A stretch of 49,592 bases of DNA from Campylobacterales bacterium (GTDB lineage: Bacteria > Campylobacterota > Campylobacteria > Campylobacterales > Sulfurospirillaceae), in NCBI GenBank assembly GCA_024280575.1, contig JAJRPV010000014.1, positions 1 to 49,592 on the forward strand, in the 5' to 3' direction. Below the pieces are notes generated by a model. The model ran no database searches, was not told the origin of the DNA, and was given only the letters and a program-made list of their open reading frames with translations. Within the stretch, counting starts at the first letter, position 1, and each line of letters starts with the position of its first letter. The translations under genes and the position numbers were made by a program. Of the stretch, positions 28,301-36,519 are shown piece by piece.

Positions 28301-29014
28301 TTGAAAAAGATTTTGTTTATCTTTTCTGTTATGGCTTGCTTACTAAATGCCGGCGGTCTGTTTAATGAATATAAAACCAATATTATTTCCATAAATGGAA
28401 ATCAAGCTGTTATTGAAAACTCAAAAGATATTGTAGTCGGCTCAAGCGGAATTGTAGTTCATAAATTCGATGACAAGACATCAAGCATAATCGCTGCTGT
28501 GGATGTGATTAATAAAACCGGAGATAAAGCAACTTTAAGGCTTAGAACATACAGCATGCTTAAGCAAACTGCCCTCCCGATTCCCGGAATTGCTCCAAAA
28601 GTTGGAGATAAAGTGATATTAAATTATTTATACAACAGAGCTTTGATAGTTGCTCCTAATTATAAAATATATGATGAAGTCACTAAGCATTTTAAGAATA
28701 TAACATGGATTCATCCCGATATCATGGGCGCATATCTAGCAATGCACTTTAGGCCAAATCCAGACAAAAAAGTTTTTCAAAAAATCTGCAAAGAAAATGT
28801 AGCTTCTTTAATCTTTTTTGCATTAAGCAATGAAGCGGTTTTTGTCGATTGCAATAACTTCAAAATTGTAAAAAAGCTAAAAGGCTCTCAAATTAAAACA
28901 GCCGAGCTTCCTTTTTATACAAGAATCAAAGGCATAGAAACTTCTTGGTTAAATTTCAGTTCAAGCAAGATGGACTCTTATTCAAACTATTATAAAAGAT
29001 TGATAAATAAATGA
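28301..29014 (+). CDS. PgbA N-terminal-domain protein (plasminogen-binding family)
   Basis: 237 residues. TTG start with a strong ribosome site 5 nt upstream. A signal peptide (ILFIFSVMACLLNAG, cleavage near 18) sends it across the membrane. The mature protein matches the conserved N-terminal domain of Helicobacter PgbA/PgbB (NQAVIENSKDIVVGSSGIVVH, and ALIVAPNYKIY) but lacks the Lys-rich C-terminal tail linked to plasminogen binding. In free-living relatives the domain has no known function. The stop overlaps the next start (ATGA), so it is coupled to the FAD oxidase gene. Confidence 0.82.
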   Translation: MKKILFIFSVMACLLNAGGLFNEYKTNIISINGNQAVIENSKDIVVGSSGIVVHKFDDKTSSIIAAVDVINKTGDKATLRLRTYSMLKQTALPIPGIAPKVGDKVILNYLYNRALIVAPNYKIYDEVTKHFKNITWIHPDIMGAYLAMHFRPNPDKKVFQKICKENVASLIFFALSNEAVFVDCNNFKIVKKLKGSQIKTAELPFYTRIKGIETSWLNFSSSKMDSYSNYYKRLINK

Positions 29015-30390
29015 AATCCTTACATGTAGAGTTTTTTAAGAGCGTAGTAGGAGCCGAAAATGTTTACGACGACAAGGCTCATCTTTTAGCTTACTCTTAT
29101 GATGCTACAAAAAATCACTACGAGCCTGATGCTGTTATTTTTCCAAGAAACGAAGAAGAGATAAGTAAAATTTTAACTTATTGCAATGAAAACAAGATAA
29201 TAATCACTCCAAGAGGAGCAGGCAGTGGCTTTACAGGCGGTGCACTTCCGGCAGACGGGGGCATTATATTGGCTCTTGAAAAACACATGAATAAAATCCT
29301 GGAAATCGACATGGAAAACCTCGTAGCCGTAGTTCAGCCCGGTGTCATCAATATGGATTTACAAAGGGTTGTTGAAGCAAAAGGGCTTTTTTATCCACCT
29401 GATCCTGCCAGTCAGGACTACTCAACTCTTGGTGGTAATGTCAGTGAAAATGCAGGAGGTATGAGAGCAGCGAAGTACGGCATCACAAAAGATTTTGTGA
29501 TGGCTTTAAGAGCTGTTTTACCAAACGGTGAAGTTATACGAGCCGGCAAAAGAACTATAAAAGATGTGGCTGGTTACAATGTAGCAGGTATTTTAATAGC
29601 AAGTGAAGGAACACTCGCTGTCATCACAGAAATTACTCTAAAACTTTTAGCAAAACCAAAACTCTCCAAAAGTGCTATGGGAGTTTTCCCGACTGTTCAA
29701 AAAGCTATGGAAGCAGTATTTAAAACCATGGCTTCGGGTGTAACACCAGTTGCCATGGAGTTTTTAGACAACCTTAGTATAAGAGCGGTAGAGCAAAAGT
29801 TCCACAAAGGCTTACCTGTTGATGCCGGTGCAATTTTAATCACAACAGTTGATGGAAATCTTGATGAAGAGATAATAAATCAGCTTGAAATCATAGAAAA
29901 CAGTTTTTTCAACAATGGATGCAGCGAATTTAAAATCGCAAAAGATAAAGAAGAAGAAAATGATTTATGGTTTGCAAGAAGAAATGCAAGTCAAAGTATC
30001 ACAATTTACGGTAGTAAAAAATTAAATGAAGATATAACAGTCCCAAGAAGCAAATTGCCCGCTTTATTGGAAGAAGTAGATAAGATAAGCAAGAAATACA
30101 GTGTAAAAATACCTTGTTTCGGGCATACGGGTGATGGCAATGTGCATACAAATGTCATGGTTAACGGAAGTGATGAAAAAGAGCTCAAAGCAGGACACGA
30201 CGCTATAGTCGAAGTTTTTAAAGCAACAGTAAAACTAGGCGGTACACTCAGCGGAGAACACGGAATCGGACTAAGTAAAGCTCCTTTTATGGGTTTAGCT
30301 TTCAGCGATGCCGAGATGGAGCTTTTTCGCTCCATCAAAAGAGCATTTGATCCAAACAATATACTAAATCCGAGTAAAATGGGATTGTAA
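29011..30390 (+). CDS. glcD: FAD-linked oxidase, GlcD/D-lactate dehydrogenase-like
   Basis: 459 residues, the GlcD length. The FAD-binding PCMH domain shows PRGAGSGFTGGALP (about 67-80) and PPDPAS..STLGGNVSENAGG (about 130-152). The C-terminal domain shows GHTGDGNVHTNVM and SGEHGIGLSK. Members oxidise D-2-hydroxy acids (glycolate, D-lactate, D-2-hydroxyglutarate) and pass electrons to a quinone or a partner Fe-S subunit. No glcE or glcF homologue is next to it, so the exact substrate is open. It overlaps the pgbA-like stop by 4 bp and the yihY start by 1 bp. Contains TACATGTAG at 29021. Confidence 0.92.
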   Translation: MKSLHVEFFKSVVGAENVYDDKAHLLAYSYDATKNHYEPDAVIFPRNEEEISKILTYCNENKIIITPRGAGSGFTGGALPADGGIILALEKHMNKILEIDMENLVAVVQPGVINMDLQRVVEAKGLFYPPDPASQDYSTLGGNVSENAGGMRAAKYGITKDFVMALRAVLPNGEVIRAGKRTIKDVAGYNVAGILIASEGTLAVITEITLKLLAKPKLSKSAMGVFPTVQKAMEAVFKTMASGVTPVAMEFLDNLSIRAVEQKFHKGLPVDAGAILITTVDGNLDEEIINQLEIIENSFFNNGCSEFKIAKDKEEENDLWFARRNASQSITIYGSKKLNEDITVPRSKLPALLEEVDKISKKYSVKIPCFGHTGDGNVHTNVMVNGSDEKELKAGHDAIVEVFKATVKLGGTLSGEHGIGLSKAPFMGLAFSDAEMELFRSIKRAFDPNNILNPSKMGL

Positions 30391-31229
30391 TGGACTTCCA
30401 AAGACTACTGAAAGTAGCCAAAGGGATGAAAGACAAAGAGATAGCTCACTATGCTTCATCCCTCAGTTTTCACACAATACTCTCTCTAATACCTATACTT
30501 CTTATTAGTTTTAGCATATTTACCAAAATGCCGAGCTTCAAAGAGTATTATGCAAAAATTCAAGACTTTATATTTAGCTCCATGATTCCCACTCAACAAG
30601 ATGTTATCAGCGGATATTTGACAAAATTTATGACAAATACCGGCAGTATGGGGGCAGTTGGGCTGATATTTGTTTTGTATGTTTCGATTATGTTCTTTTT
30701 TGATTATGAAAAGGTGGTAAGCTCTATTTTCAAAGTTCCGACAAGGACGATTTGGGAGTCACTGACTACATATTGGACGATGCTTACTCTTATGCCTTTG
30801 GGTCTTGCTTTGTCTATATATTTTTCACAAATTGCACAAAAATTTTTCGAAGCTCATAAATATACCGACTCAATAAATATATATCAATTTTTACCATATT
30901 TTACTATATGGATGCTCTTTTTTATCCTTTATATTATCTCATCAAATGTAAAAGTAAATAAAAAGCTGGCCTTACTAGCCTCTTTTATCGCTTCACTGAC
31001 TTGGTATATATCAAAAGCTCTTTTTGTCTTTTATGTCTCGTATAACAAAACTTATCAAAGTATTTACGGCTCTTTCAGTATAGCTATGTTTTTCTTTTTG
31101 TGGATATATTTTTCTTGGCTCATATATCTTTACGGCATCAAATTATATGTGGTTTTAAATGAAGAATACGGCAAAGGAGAAGAAAAAAAGCAAAATAGCA
31201 AGCCATCTGTTAAAGATGCTGATGAGTGA
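30390..31229 (+). CDS. YihY/BrkB-family membrane protein
   Basis: 279 residues with about six membrane helices. Family landmarks are the start DKEIAHYASSLSFHTILSLIPILL (about 15-38) and the later YGSFSIAMFFFLWIYFSWLIYLYG near residues 228-251. The family was once called RNase BN; its true role is not settled, and membrane transport or virulence roles are only proposed. The start overlaps the glcD stop. The last 75 bp overlap the convergent comEC gene, so both protein C termini are encoded by the same DNA. Confidence 0.9.
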   Translation: MDFQRLLKVAKGMKDKEIAHYASSLSFHTILSLIPILLISFSIFTKMPSFKEYYAKIQDFIFSSMIPTQQDVISGYLTKFMTNTGSMGAVGLIFVLYVSIMFFFDYEKVVSSIFKVPTRTIWESLTTYWTMLTLMPLGLALSIYFSQIAQKFFEAHKYTDSINIYQFLPYFTIWMLFFILYIISSNVKVNKKLALLASFIASLTWYISKALFVFYVSYNKTYQSIYGSFSIAMFFFLWIYFSWLIYLYGIKLYVVLNEEYGKGEEKKQNSKPSVKDADE

Positions 31230-32405
31230 TAAACCCAGATACATTATCAAGAACCAAAGTGGCGTAACTACTTCATAAAATGATGTTGGCAGATTTAAAA
31301 GTCTTTCCAGCCAAACATCAAATATCCCTCCTTGATTTACTACATGTAACAAAAGTTCCAACGGATAAAAAACAACAAATGCCATACTTAAAAATGGAGA
31401 ATATAACTGCAATGGAGTAAAAACTTTAAACACGAAATGCACCACTGGCATCATCAAAGCAAATACCCAAAAGTTTAGCAGTATAAAAATCCAAATTTTA
31501 TTTAGGCTTGAGAAGTGCTTTAAAAACAGAAATATATAAAAAACGCCACTAACCGAAAACCAAAACGAGATAGAGAAAAGAAGTTTTGGAAAAAGTATCA
31601 ATATAAAAGAAACACTTAAAAGAAGCGTGGCAAAAGAGATAATTTTTATATTTTTGCTAAAAAGAAAAAATCCAAAAAGAGACAAAACAAAAGAGCGAAG
31701 AAATGAAGGTGTAAAATCTATCATGTACATGTAGTAAAAAAGCAAAGAAAAGACAACAAACGCCAAATCTGCCTTTATGTTTCTATATGGAAAATATCTA
31801 TCTTGAAAAAATCTATAAATTGGGCTTAATATAAAATATAATATCGCACTAATCAGCCCTAAGTGAAAGCCGCTAATCGCAACTAGATGTGAGATACCCA
31901 GTTTTTGAATTTTCACTCTGGTGCTTTTACTGATATTTGTAGCTAGAAACAAAGCAGAAAATAGCTCTTTGAGGTCATCAAATTCATGTTGATTTTTTAT
32001 GTATAATTTGACTTTATCAAGCTTGTTTACTTGAGTATTGCTTAAATCTTTTATAAAAATATTGACAGCAAAAAACTTCTTCATATAATCTAAAAAAGAG
32101 ATTTTAGAAGTTTTGAATTTTACCAAAACCTGCGAGCCTATCGAGATATTTTTCTTTTTCCAACTAACCGTATAAAAGGTATATCCATCATCACTTTTAA
32201 GCTTAAAAACATCATAAGCTCTTGTGTTTGATTTATGCTTTTGATAATGATTTAATACTTTGGCCTGCGCTACATGTAGAGGTTTTGATGTCAAAGTTTT
32301 ATATTTATAATACTGCCATCCCAAAGAGATACAAAACAAAAGTGACAACAAAAAAGCAGTCAAAGCCATCTCTTTTTTATTGACAAATAGTGGTGCGGCT
32401 TCCAT
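31155..32405 (-). CDS. comEC: ComEC/Rec2-family DNA uptake channel, short form
   Basis: 416 residues. An N-terminal membrane/OB-like region (DUF4131, about 10-150) precedes the Competence domain with signature HLVAISGFHLGLISAILYF (about 171-189) and multiple helices. The metallo-hydrolase domain of long ComEC is absent, as in Helicobacter and Campylobacter. It forms the inner-membrane channel for single-stranded DNA in natural transformation. It starts 2 bp downstream of the dnaB stop and overlaps yihY at its end. It carries three of the 13 TACATGTAG sites (31341, 31726, 32271). Confidence 0.93.
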   Translation of the reverse strand: MEAAPLFVNKKEMALTAFLLSLLFCISLGWQYYKYKTLTSKPLHVAQAKVLNHYQKHKSNTRAYDVFKLKSDDGYTFYTVSWKKKNISIGSQVLVKFKTSKISFLDYMKKFFAVNIFIKDLSNTQVNKLDKVKLYIKNQHEFDDLKELFSALFLATNISKSTRVKIQKLGISHLVAISGFHLGLISAILYFILSPIYRFFQDRYFPYRNIKADLAFVVFSLLFYYMYMIDFTPSFLRSFVLSLFGFFLFSKNIKIISFATLLLSVSFILILFPKLLFSISFWFSVSGVFYIFLFLKHFSSLNKIWIFILLNFWVFALMMPVVHFVFKVFTPLQLYSPFLSMAFVVFYPLELLLHVVNQGGIFDVWLERLLNLPTSFYEVVTPLWFLIMYLGLSLISIFNRWLAILLFFFSFAVFFI

Positions 32406-32407
32406 TT

Positions 32408-34855
32408 TTAAATCGTAGGTATGGAAATTTTTGCTTCTTTTTTATCCGTGTCTTTATAGATTATTTCTATCGGAACTCCTCCGGCATCTATGAATTTTGT
32501 AGTATTTTTTTGAAATATCATATTTGCAACACCTATTGGACCATTTCTGTTTTTTCCTATGATTATCTCAGCACTCTCTTCGGGTTTTTCAAAAAAGTTG
32601 CTTTTGTATTCTTTTCCCTCAACTCTTGCTTTTTGTTCTTTTTCTTTTTCTTCCCGCACCCTGTAAACATCATCCCTGTAAACAAAAAGTATGATATCCG
32701 CATCTTGTTCAATCGCTCCTGACTCTCTTAAATCGCTCAGCATTGGTCTTTTATCACCTCTGCTCTCAAGTCCGCGATTTAACTGTGAAAGTGCAACTAT
32801 CGGCATCTCCAACTCTCTTGCCAACAGTTTCAAACCTCTACTCATATCACTTACTTCAAGGTGTCTATCCTTATTTCCACTTCCGCTCATCAACTGCAAA
32901 TAATCGATAATACAAAGTGAAATTTCAGGATGATTTGTTTTGAGTTTTCTTAGTTTCGAGCGTATTTTGTGTATATCAACATTTCCGTTATCATCCACAA
33001 AGAACTTTTTTTCGCTCATAGTATCAGCCGCACTTGAGAGCCTTGTCCACTCATCGTCACTCAAATCCCCTCTTCTTATCTTTTGAAGCGGTATCGATGT
33101 TTTCGAGCTAAACATCCTGAGCATCAACTGTTCAGCTGGCATCTCAAGAGAAAATATAGCAACACCCTTATCGTCATCAAGTGCATTTTGAGCAAGATTC
33201 AGACAAAAAGCCGTATTATGAGTTACCGTCATATCTTCAAGCAAAAATAGGCTGTTGCCATCAATTTCAAAACCAAAATACTCATCTATTTTATCAAATT
33301 CAACACTTATACCAGTTTGATTCCAACTTCTCTTTACGCTCCATTTCCTAGCTTTTTTTCTTTTTATCTTTACAGGAACCCTGTCTATGTCTCCAAAAAT
33401 TCTAACGCGATATACTTCACACTTAAAATTTGTACTTTTTATCGTAGCTTTCTTGCTTATCAATGATGTTCTAAAACCCAAAGAATCAGCTAAAAATTTT
33501 ATATCTTTTGCGAGATTTTTATCTTTTTGTGTTATTTCAAATCCATTACAATTTTTATCATAATGTCCATCACTATCAATCAATCCAGCCAAAAGCTCCA
33601 ATCTATTTTGTGTTGAATTGACAAGATAATCTTGGGGTATATGTTTATTGTCAATCAGCCCCAATCTTCTAATCTCAGCTTGCAAACCAGGATTCTCCCT
33701 CTTCCCTCCGGCTTGTCCGCTTGTAATCGCGTACATCGAACACTTTCCATCTTCTTTAGACTTAGTAAGAAGCAAATTTAATCTTTTTGCATACCGCTTG
33801 AGATACTCTACAACCTCTTTATCCATAGTTGCAATTCTTACATCAGATTTTCTACCGTCACCTAGCCAAATACCCATAAAATAAGGCTCAATCGTCAGCT
33901 TTTTTTCTATAAATTTAACAGGTACCTTGTATCCTTTGTAATTTGATTTGAATTTTTCAGATTTTTTTATATACTCTTTTATTGATATATTTAATACATC
34001 ACCGTGTCTGTGTTTTCCCTCATTTCTACTTCTTTTAAGTGATAAAATATGGGACTTATTGACACGATAATCTATACCTTTATTTTGCCTAACCCAATAC
34101 ATCTCTTCTCTTCCGTGAGCCAATGATAGTATTTTTCTAGGAGTCGAGTCATCTCCCATAAGAAAATCTCCAACTTTTACGGATTCAACATTTTTCAAAC
34201 TGCCATCATACATAAGAACTTGTGTACCTTTTGCTAAGCATTTGCCCATCGCCGGCCTAGCGGCCACTATAACCAAATCTCCCTTTCCAAAACCGGTTGT
34301 CAGTTCATTGAGCTTTGTAAATCCGGTATCTAGTCCAACAACCACCTGATTGCCCCTTTTTTTGAGCTCAAGTATATGTTCAAGCGTAGCCTTTGTCATC
34401 TCAGGAGATTCTCTAAACTCTTTTGCCCCACTCTCTTGAGTTATTTGATAGAGCTTTTGCTGCACCAAATCGACCACTTCAATTGATGGTAAATCCTTCT
34501 CAATAGCTACCTCTTTTATCTCACTTGTAAGCTCAACTAGCTCCCTTTTTATCGCTTTTTCTCTCACTTCCTCAACATAAGCTTTTGTGGAAGGAAGTGG
34601 GTTTGTTGAGAGTATTTCAAGCATAGCATCTTCGTCAAAACGATTTTCCTGATTTAGCTTTTTCTTTAGAAACTCTTCGTCAATCGGCAAATCTTCTTTT
34701 TCGCACTCAAGCATAGCCTCAAATATGTATTTATGACTCGGCAGATAAAAATCTTTTGGTTTTAGGAGTGCTGCGATATCTTCAAAAGAGGACGGGTCAA
34801 AAAGAACAGAACTCAGGATAGATCTTTCTATATTTATATTATGTAAGTTTTGCAT
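32408..34855 (-). CDS. dnaB: Replicative DNA helicase DnaB with an intein
   Basis: 815 residues as read; 473 after removal of a 342-residue intein (residues 206-547). The N-extein has the DnaB N domain (1-100) and linker to AARPAMGK (198-205). The C-extein resumes TAFCLNLAQ (from 548) and contains SLEMPAEQLMLRM, LCIIDYLQLM, SRGLKLLARELEMPIVALSQLNR, and GKNRNGPIG. The intein splits the Walker A GK from its Thr, so the helicase is inactive until splicing. It unwinds DNA at the replication fork. It lies 2 bp from the ispG stop region and 2 bp before comEC, giving a tight operon ispG-dnaB-comEC. Confidence 0.97.
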   Translation of the reverse strand: MQNLHNINIERSILSSVLFDPSSFEDIAALLKPKDFYLPSHKYIFEAMLECEKEDLPIDEEFLKKKLNQENRFDEDAMLEILSTNPLPSTKAYVEEVREKAIKRELVELTSEIKEVAIEKDLPSIEVVDLVQQKLYQITQESGAKEFRESPEMTKATLEHILELKKRGNQVVVGLDTGFTKLNELTTGFGKGDLVIVAARPAMGKCLAKGTQVLMYDGSLKNVESVKVGDFLMGDDSTPRKILSLAHGREEMYWVRQNKGIDYRVNKSHILSLKRSRNEGKHRHGDVLNISIKEYIKKSEKFKSNYKGYKVPVKFIEKKLTIEPYFMGIWLGDGRKSDVRIATMDKEVVEYLKRYAKRLNLLLTKSKEDGKCSMYAITSGQAGGKRENPGLQAEIRRLGLIDNKHIPQDYLVNSTQNRLELLAGLIDSDGHYDKNCNGFEITQKDKNLAKDIKFLADSLGFRTSLISKKATIKSTNFKCEVYRVRIFGDIDRVPVKIKRKKARKWSVKRSWNQTGISVEFDKIDEYFGFEIDGNSLFLLEDMTVTHNTAFCLNLAQNALDDDKGVAIFSLEMPAEQLMLRMFSSKTSIPLQKIRRGDLSDDEWTRLSSAADTMSEKKFFVDDNGNVDIHKIRSKLRKLKTNHPEISLCIIDYLQLMSGSGNKDRHLEVSDMSRGLKLLARELEMPIVALSQLNRGLESRGDKRPMLSDLRESGAIEQDADIILFVYRDDVYRVREEKEKEQKARVEGKEYKSNFFEKPEESAEIIIGKNRNGPIGVANMIFQKNTTKFIDAGGVPIEIIYKDTDKKEAKISIPTI
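33215..34240 (-). mobile_element. Intein with LAGLIDADG homing endonuclease inside dnaB
   Basis: Cys 206 starts the splicing domain (CLAKGTQVLMYDG), a TxxH-like block is at VNKSH (265-269), endonuclease motifs are YFMGIWLGDG (325-334) and LLAGLIDSDGHYD (421-433), and the end is MTVTHN (542-547) with His-Asn and +1 Thr. All splicing blocks and both acidic endonuclease residues are present, so it should splice and may still home. The insertion point is between GK and T of the P-loop, a known DnaB intein site. Confidence 0.96.
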
Positions 34856-34857
34856 GA

Positions 34858-35919
34858 TTATTTATACTCTTTCGCAGCTTTTTCTACTTCTTCCAAAAAT
34901 CTTTCGACTAAAAACTCTTCTTTTAATTTTGCAACAACTTCGCCTTTACTCATAATCAAACCCTGTCCTTTTCCAAACGCTATAGCCACATCAGCGTGTT
35001 TTGCCTCGCCAATCGCATTTACGACACAACCCATAACTGAAACATTTAGAGGTGCTTTTATGTGCTCTAGCTTTTCTTCAACAATGGCTACTGCATCTAC
35101 GAGATTTGCTTCTATTCTTCCGCAAGTCGGACAAGAGATGATATTTACACCGTTTTTGGCTACTCCGCTGTCTTTTAAAATTCCTCTTGCTACTTTTATC
35201 TCTTCTTCTAATTCTCCGGTCATCGAAACTCGCATGGTATCGCCGATTCCATCAAGCAAGAGAGTTCCTAAAGCGATAGAAGATTTTATAGTCGAGTGAA
35301 ATTTTGTCCCAGCTTCCGTAACGCCTATATGAAAAGGATACTCCACCAAAGGACGAAGCATTCTATAAGACTCAACAGTTCTTTGGACATCACTGGCTTT
35401 TAATGATATTTTTATATCGCTAAAGCCTAAATCTTCAAGATATTTTATATTGTAAAGTGCAGATTCAACCATGCCTTTTGTCGTTGGTCCGTATTTTTTA
35501 TCAAACTGCTCTTCAAGTGAGCCGCTGTTTACTCCAATTCGTATAGGAATTTTATATTCAGTACAAGCTTTTACTACTTCTTTTACTCTGGATTTATCGC
35601 CAATATTGCCAGGATTAATACGGATACAATCAACAAATTCAGCTGCTATTAGTGCCAAACGATAATTAAAATGAATATCAGCTACAAGAGGCAATTTTAT
35701 CTGTTCTTTGATAGCTTTTAAGGCTCTGGCATCCTCATAATCAGGAACAGCCACACGAACTATGTCACACCCCGCAAAATGTAATTTTTTGATTTGCTCA
35801 ACAGTTGCATCAACATCCGCCGTCTTGGAGTAAGTCATAGATTGCACACTAACAGGAGCGTCACCACCAACAGCAACATCACCAACCATTATCTTTTTGG
35901 TTTTATATCTTTTTATCAT
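34858..35919 (-). CDS. ispG: 4-hydroxy-3-methylbut-2-en-1-yl diphosphate synthase
   Basis: 353 residues. A TIM-barrel domain (about 1-245; [25 protein letters not shown] at start, [12 protein letters not shown]) is fused to an Fe-S domain with cluster cysteines in ISCPTCGR (about 262-265) and VMGCVVN (about 297), and Glu further on. It reduces MEcPP to HMBPP in the non-mevalonate isoprenoid pathway. It is the first gene of the ispG-dnaB-comEC run, with 2-bp spacing to dnaB. Nothing unusual is seen. Confidence 0.96.
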   Translation of the reverse strand: MIKRYKTKKIMVGDVAVGGDAPVSVQSMTYSKTADVDATVEQIKKLHFAGCDIVRVAVPDYEDARALKAIKEQIKLPLVADIHFNYRLALIAAEFVDCIRINPGNIGDKSRVKEVVKACTEYKIPIRIGVNSGSLEEQFDKKYGPTTKGMVESALYNIKYLEDLGFSDIKISLKASDVQRTVESYRMLRPLVEYPFHIGVTEAGTKFHSTIKSSIALGTLLLDGIGDTMRVSMTGELEEEIKVARGILKDSGVAKNGVNIISCPTCGRIEANLVDAVAIVEEKLEHIKAPLNVSVMGCVVNAIGEAKHADVAIAFGKGQGLIMSKGEVVAKLKEEFLVERFLEEVEKAAKEYK

Positions 35920-35950
35920 GAATTTTCTTTTTATTTTATTGTAATTATAG

Positions 35951-36199
35951 CTAATTATAGCTGTCTTTTCTATGTTTTATTCTTGCTACTTCAATAGTAT
36001 CATCATTTACAATATCAAATAAAATTCTATAATCCCCGACTCTTAGCCTATAAGCGGATGTAAAATTGATTAATTTTTTTATATTTGGAATTCTTGGAGA
36101 TTCTTGAAGAGTTATTATCTTTTCTTTAATTTGATTTTTATATGGTTCTGAAATTTTTTTAAAATCTTTAAGGGCAGATTTTCTTATGAGCACAATCAT
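35951..36199 (-). CDS. RelE/ParE-family toxin
   Basis: 82 residues, basic. The RelE fold is indicated by [47 protein letters not shown] and [11 protein letters not shown]; the Arg and Tyr positions in the last strand match RelE mRNA interferases. It would cleave mRNA on the ribosome unless bound by the antitoxin. It overlaps the antitoxin stop by 4 bp and lies 31 bp before ispG on the same strand. Confidence 0.9.
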   Translation of the reverse strand: MIVLIRKSALKDFKKISEPYKNQIKEKIITLQESPRIPNIKKLINFTSAYRLRVGDYRILFDIVNDDTIEVARIKHRKDSYN

Positions 36200-36465
36200 A
36201 TCTGTTTAAACTCTTCTAATGAAATCGTCTCCTCGCCTCTGGTTATCTCTATCTGTCTATAGTCATTTTCACTAGGATTAATCATCTCTATATTTTTGGG
36301 TAATTTTAGTTTAAAAGGCAAGCCTTGCTCCAAAACAGATTGAGATAAAAAAATAGTTACAGCATCGCTCAAACTAAGATGATACTTCTTAAACAACTTT
36401 TTTGCTTGATTTTTAACTTCTTCATCCAAATAAATACTTGTTCTAATTTTTTTAGTAGTAGTCAT
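36196..36465 (-). CDS. RelB/DinJ-family antitoxin
   Basis: 89 residues. The N-terminal ribbon-helix-helix (KIRTSIYLDEEVKNQAKKLF..HLSLSDAVTIFL) binds DNA; the C-terminal half (FKLKLP...[12 protein letters not shown]) wraps the toxin. It precedes and overlaps the toxin gene, the standard order. AGGAG lies before ATG. It would repress its own operon; a hairpin AGCATAA/TTATGCT at 36500-36516 in the gap from priA may be an operator or weak terminator. Confidence 0.9.
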   Translation of the reverse strand: MTTTKKIRTSIYLDEEVKNQAKKLFKKYHLSLSDAVTIFLSQSVLEQGLPFKLKLPKNIEMINPSENDYRQIEITRGEETISLEEFKQI

Positions 36466-36519
36466 TTTTTTCTCCTCTTGGCAAATTTATTAATATTTTA
36501 GCATAACTTTTATGCTTTA

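Noticed and set aside
36500-36516. priA terminator hairpin (AGCATAA/TTATGCT)
   Set aside because: The stem is only 7 bp of mostly A-T and is followed by AAAATATT, not a U tract; it could equally be part of the toxin-antitoxin promoter.
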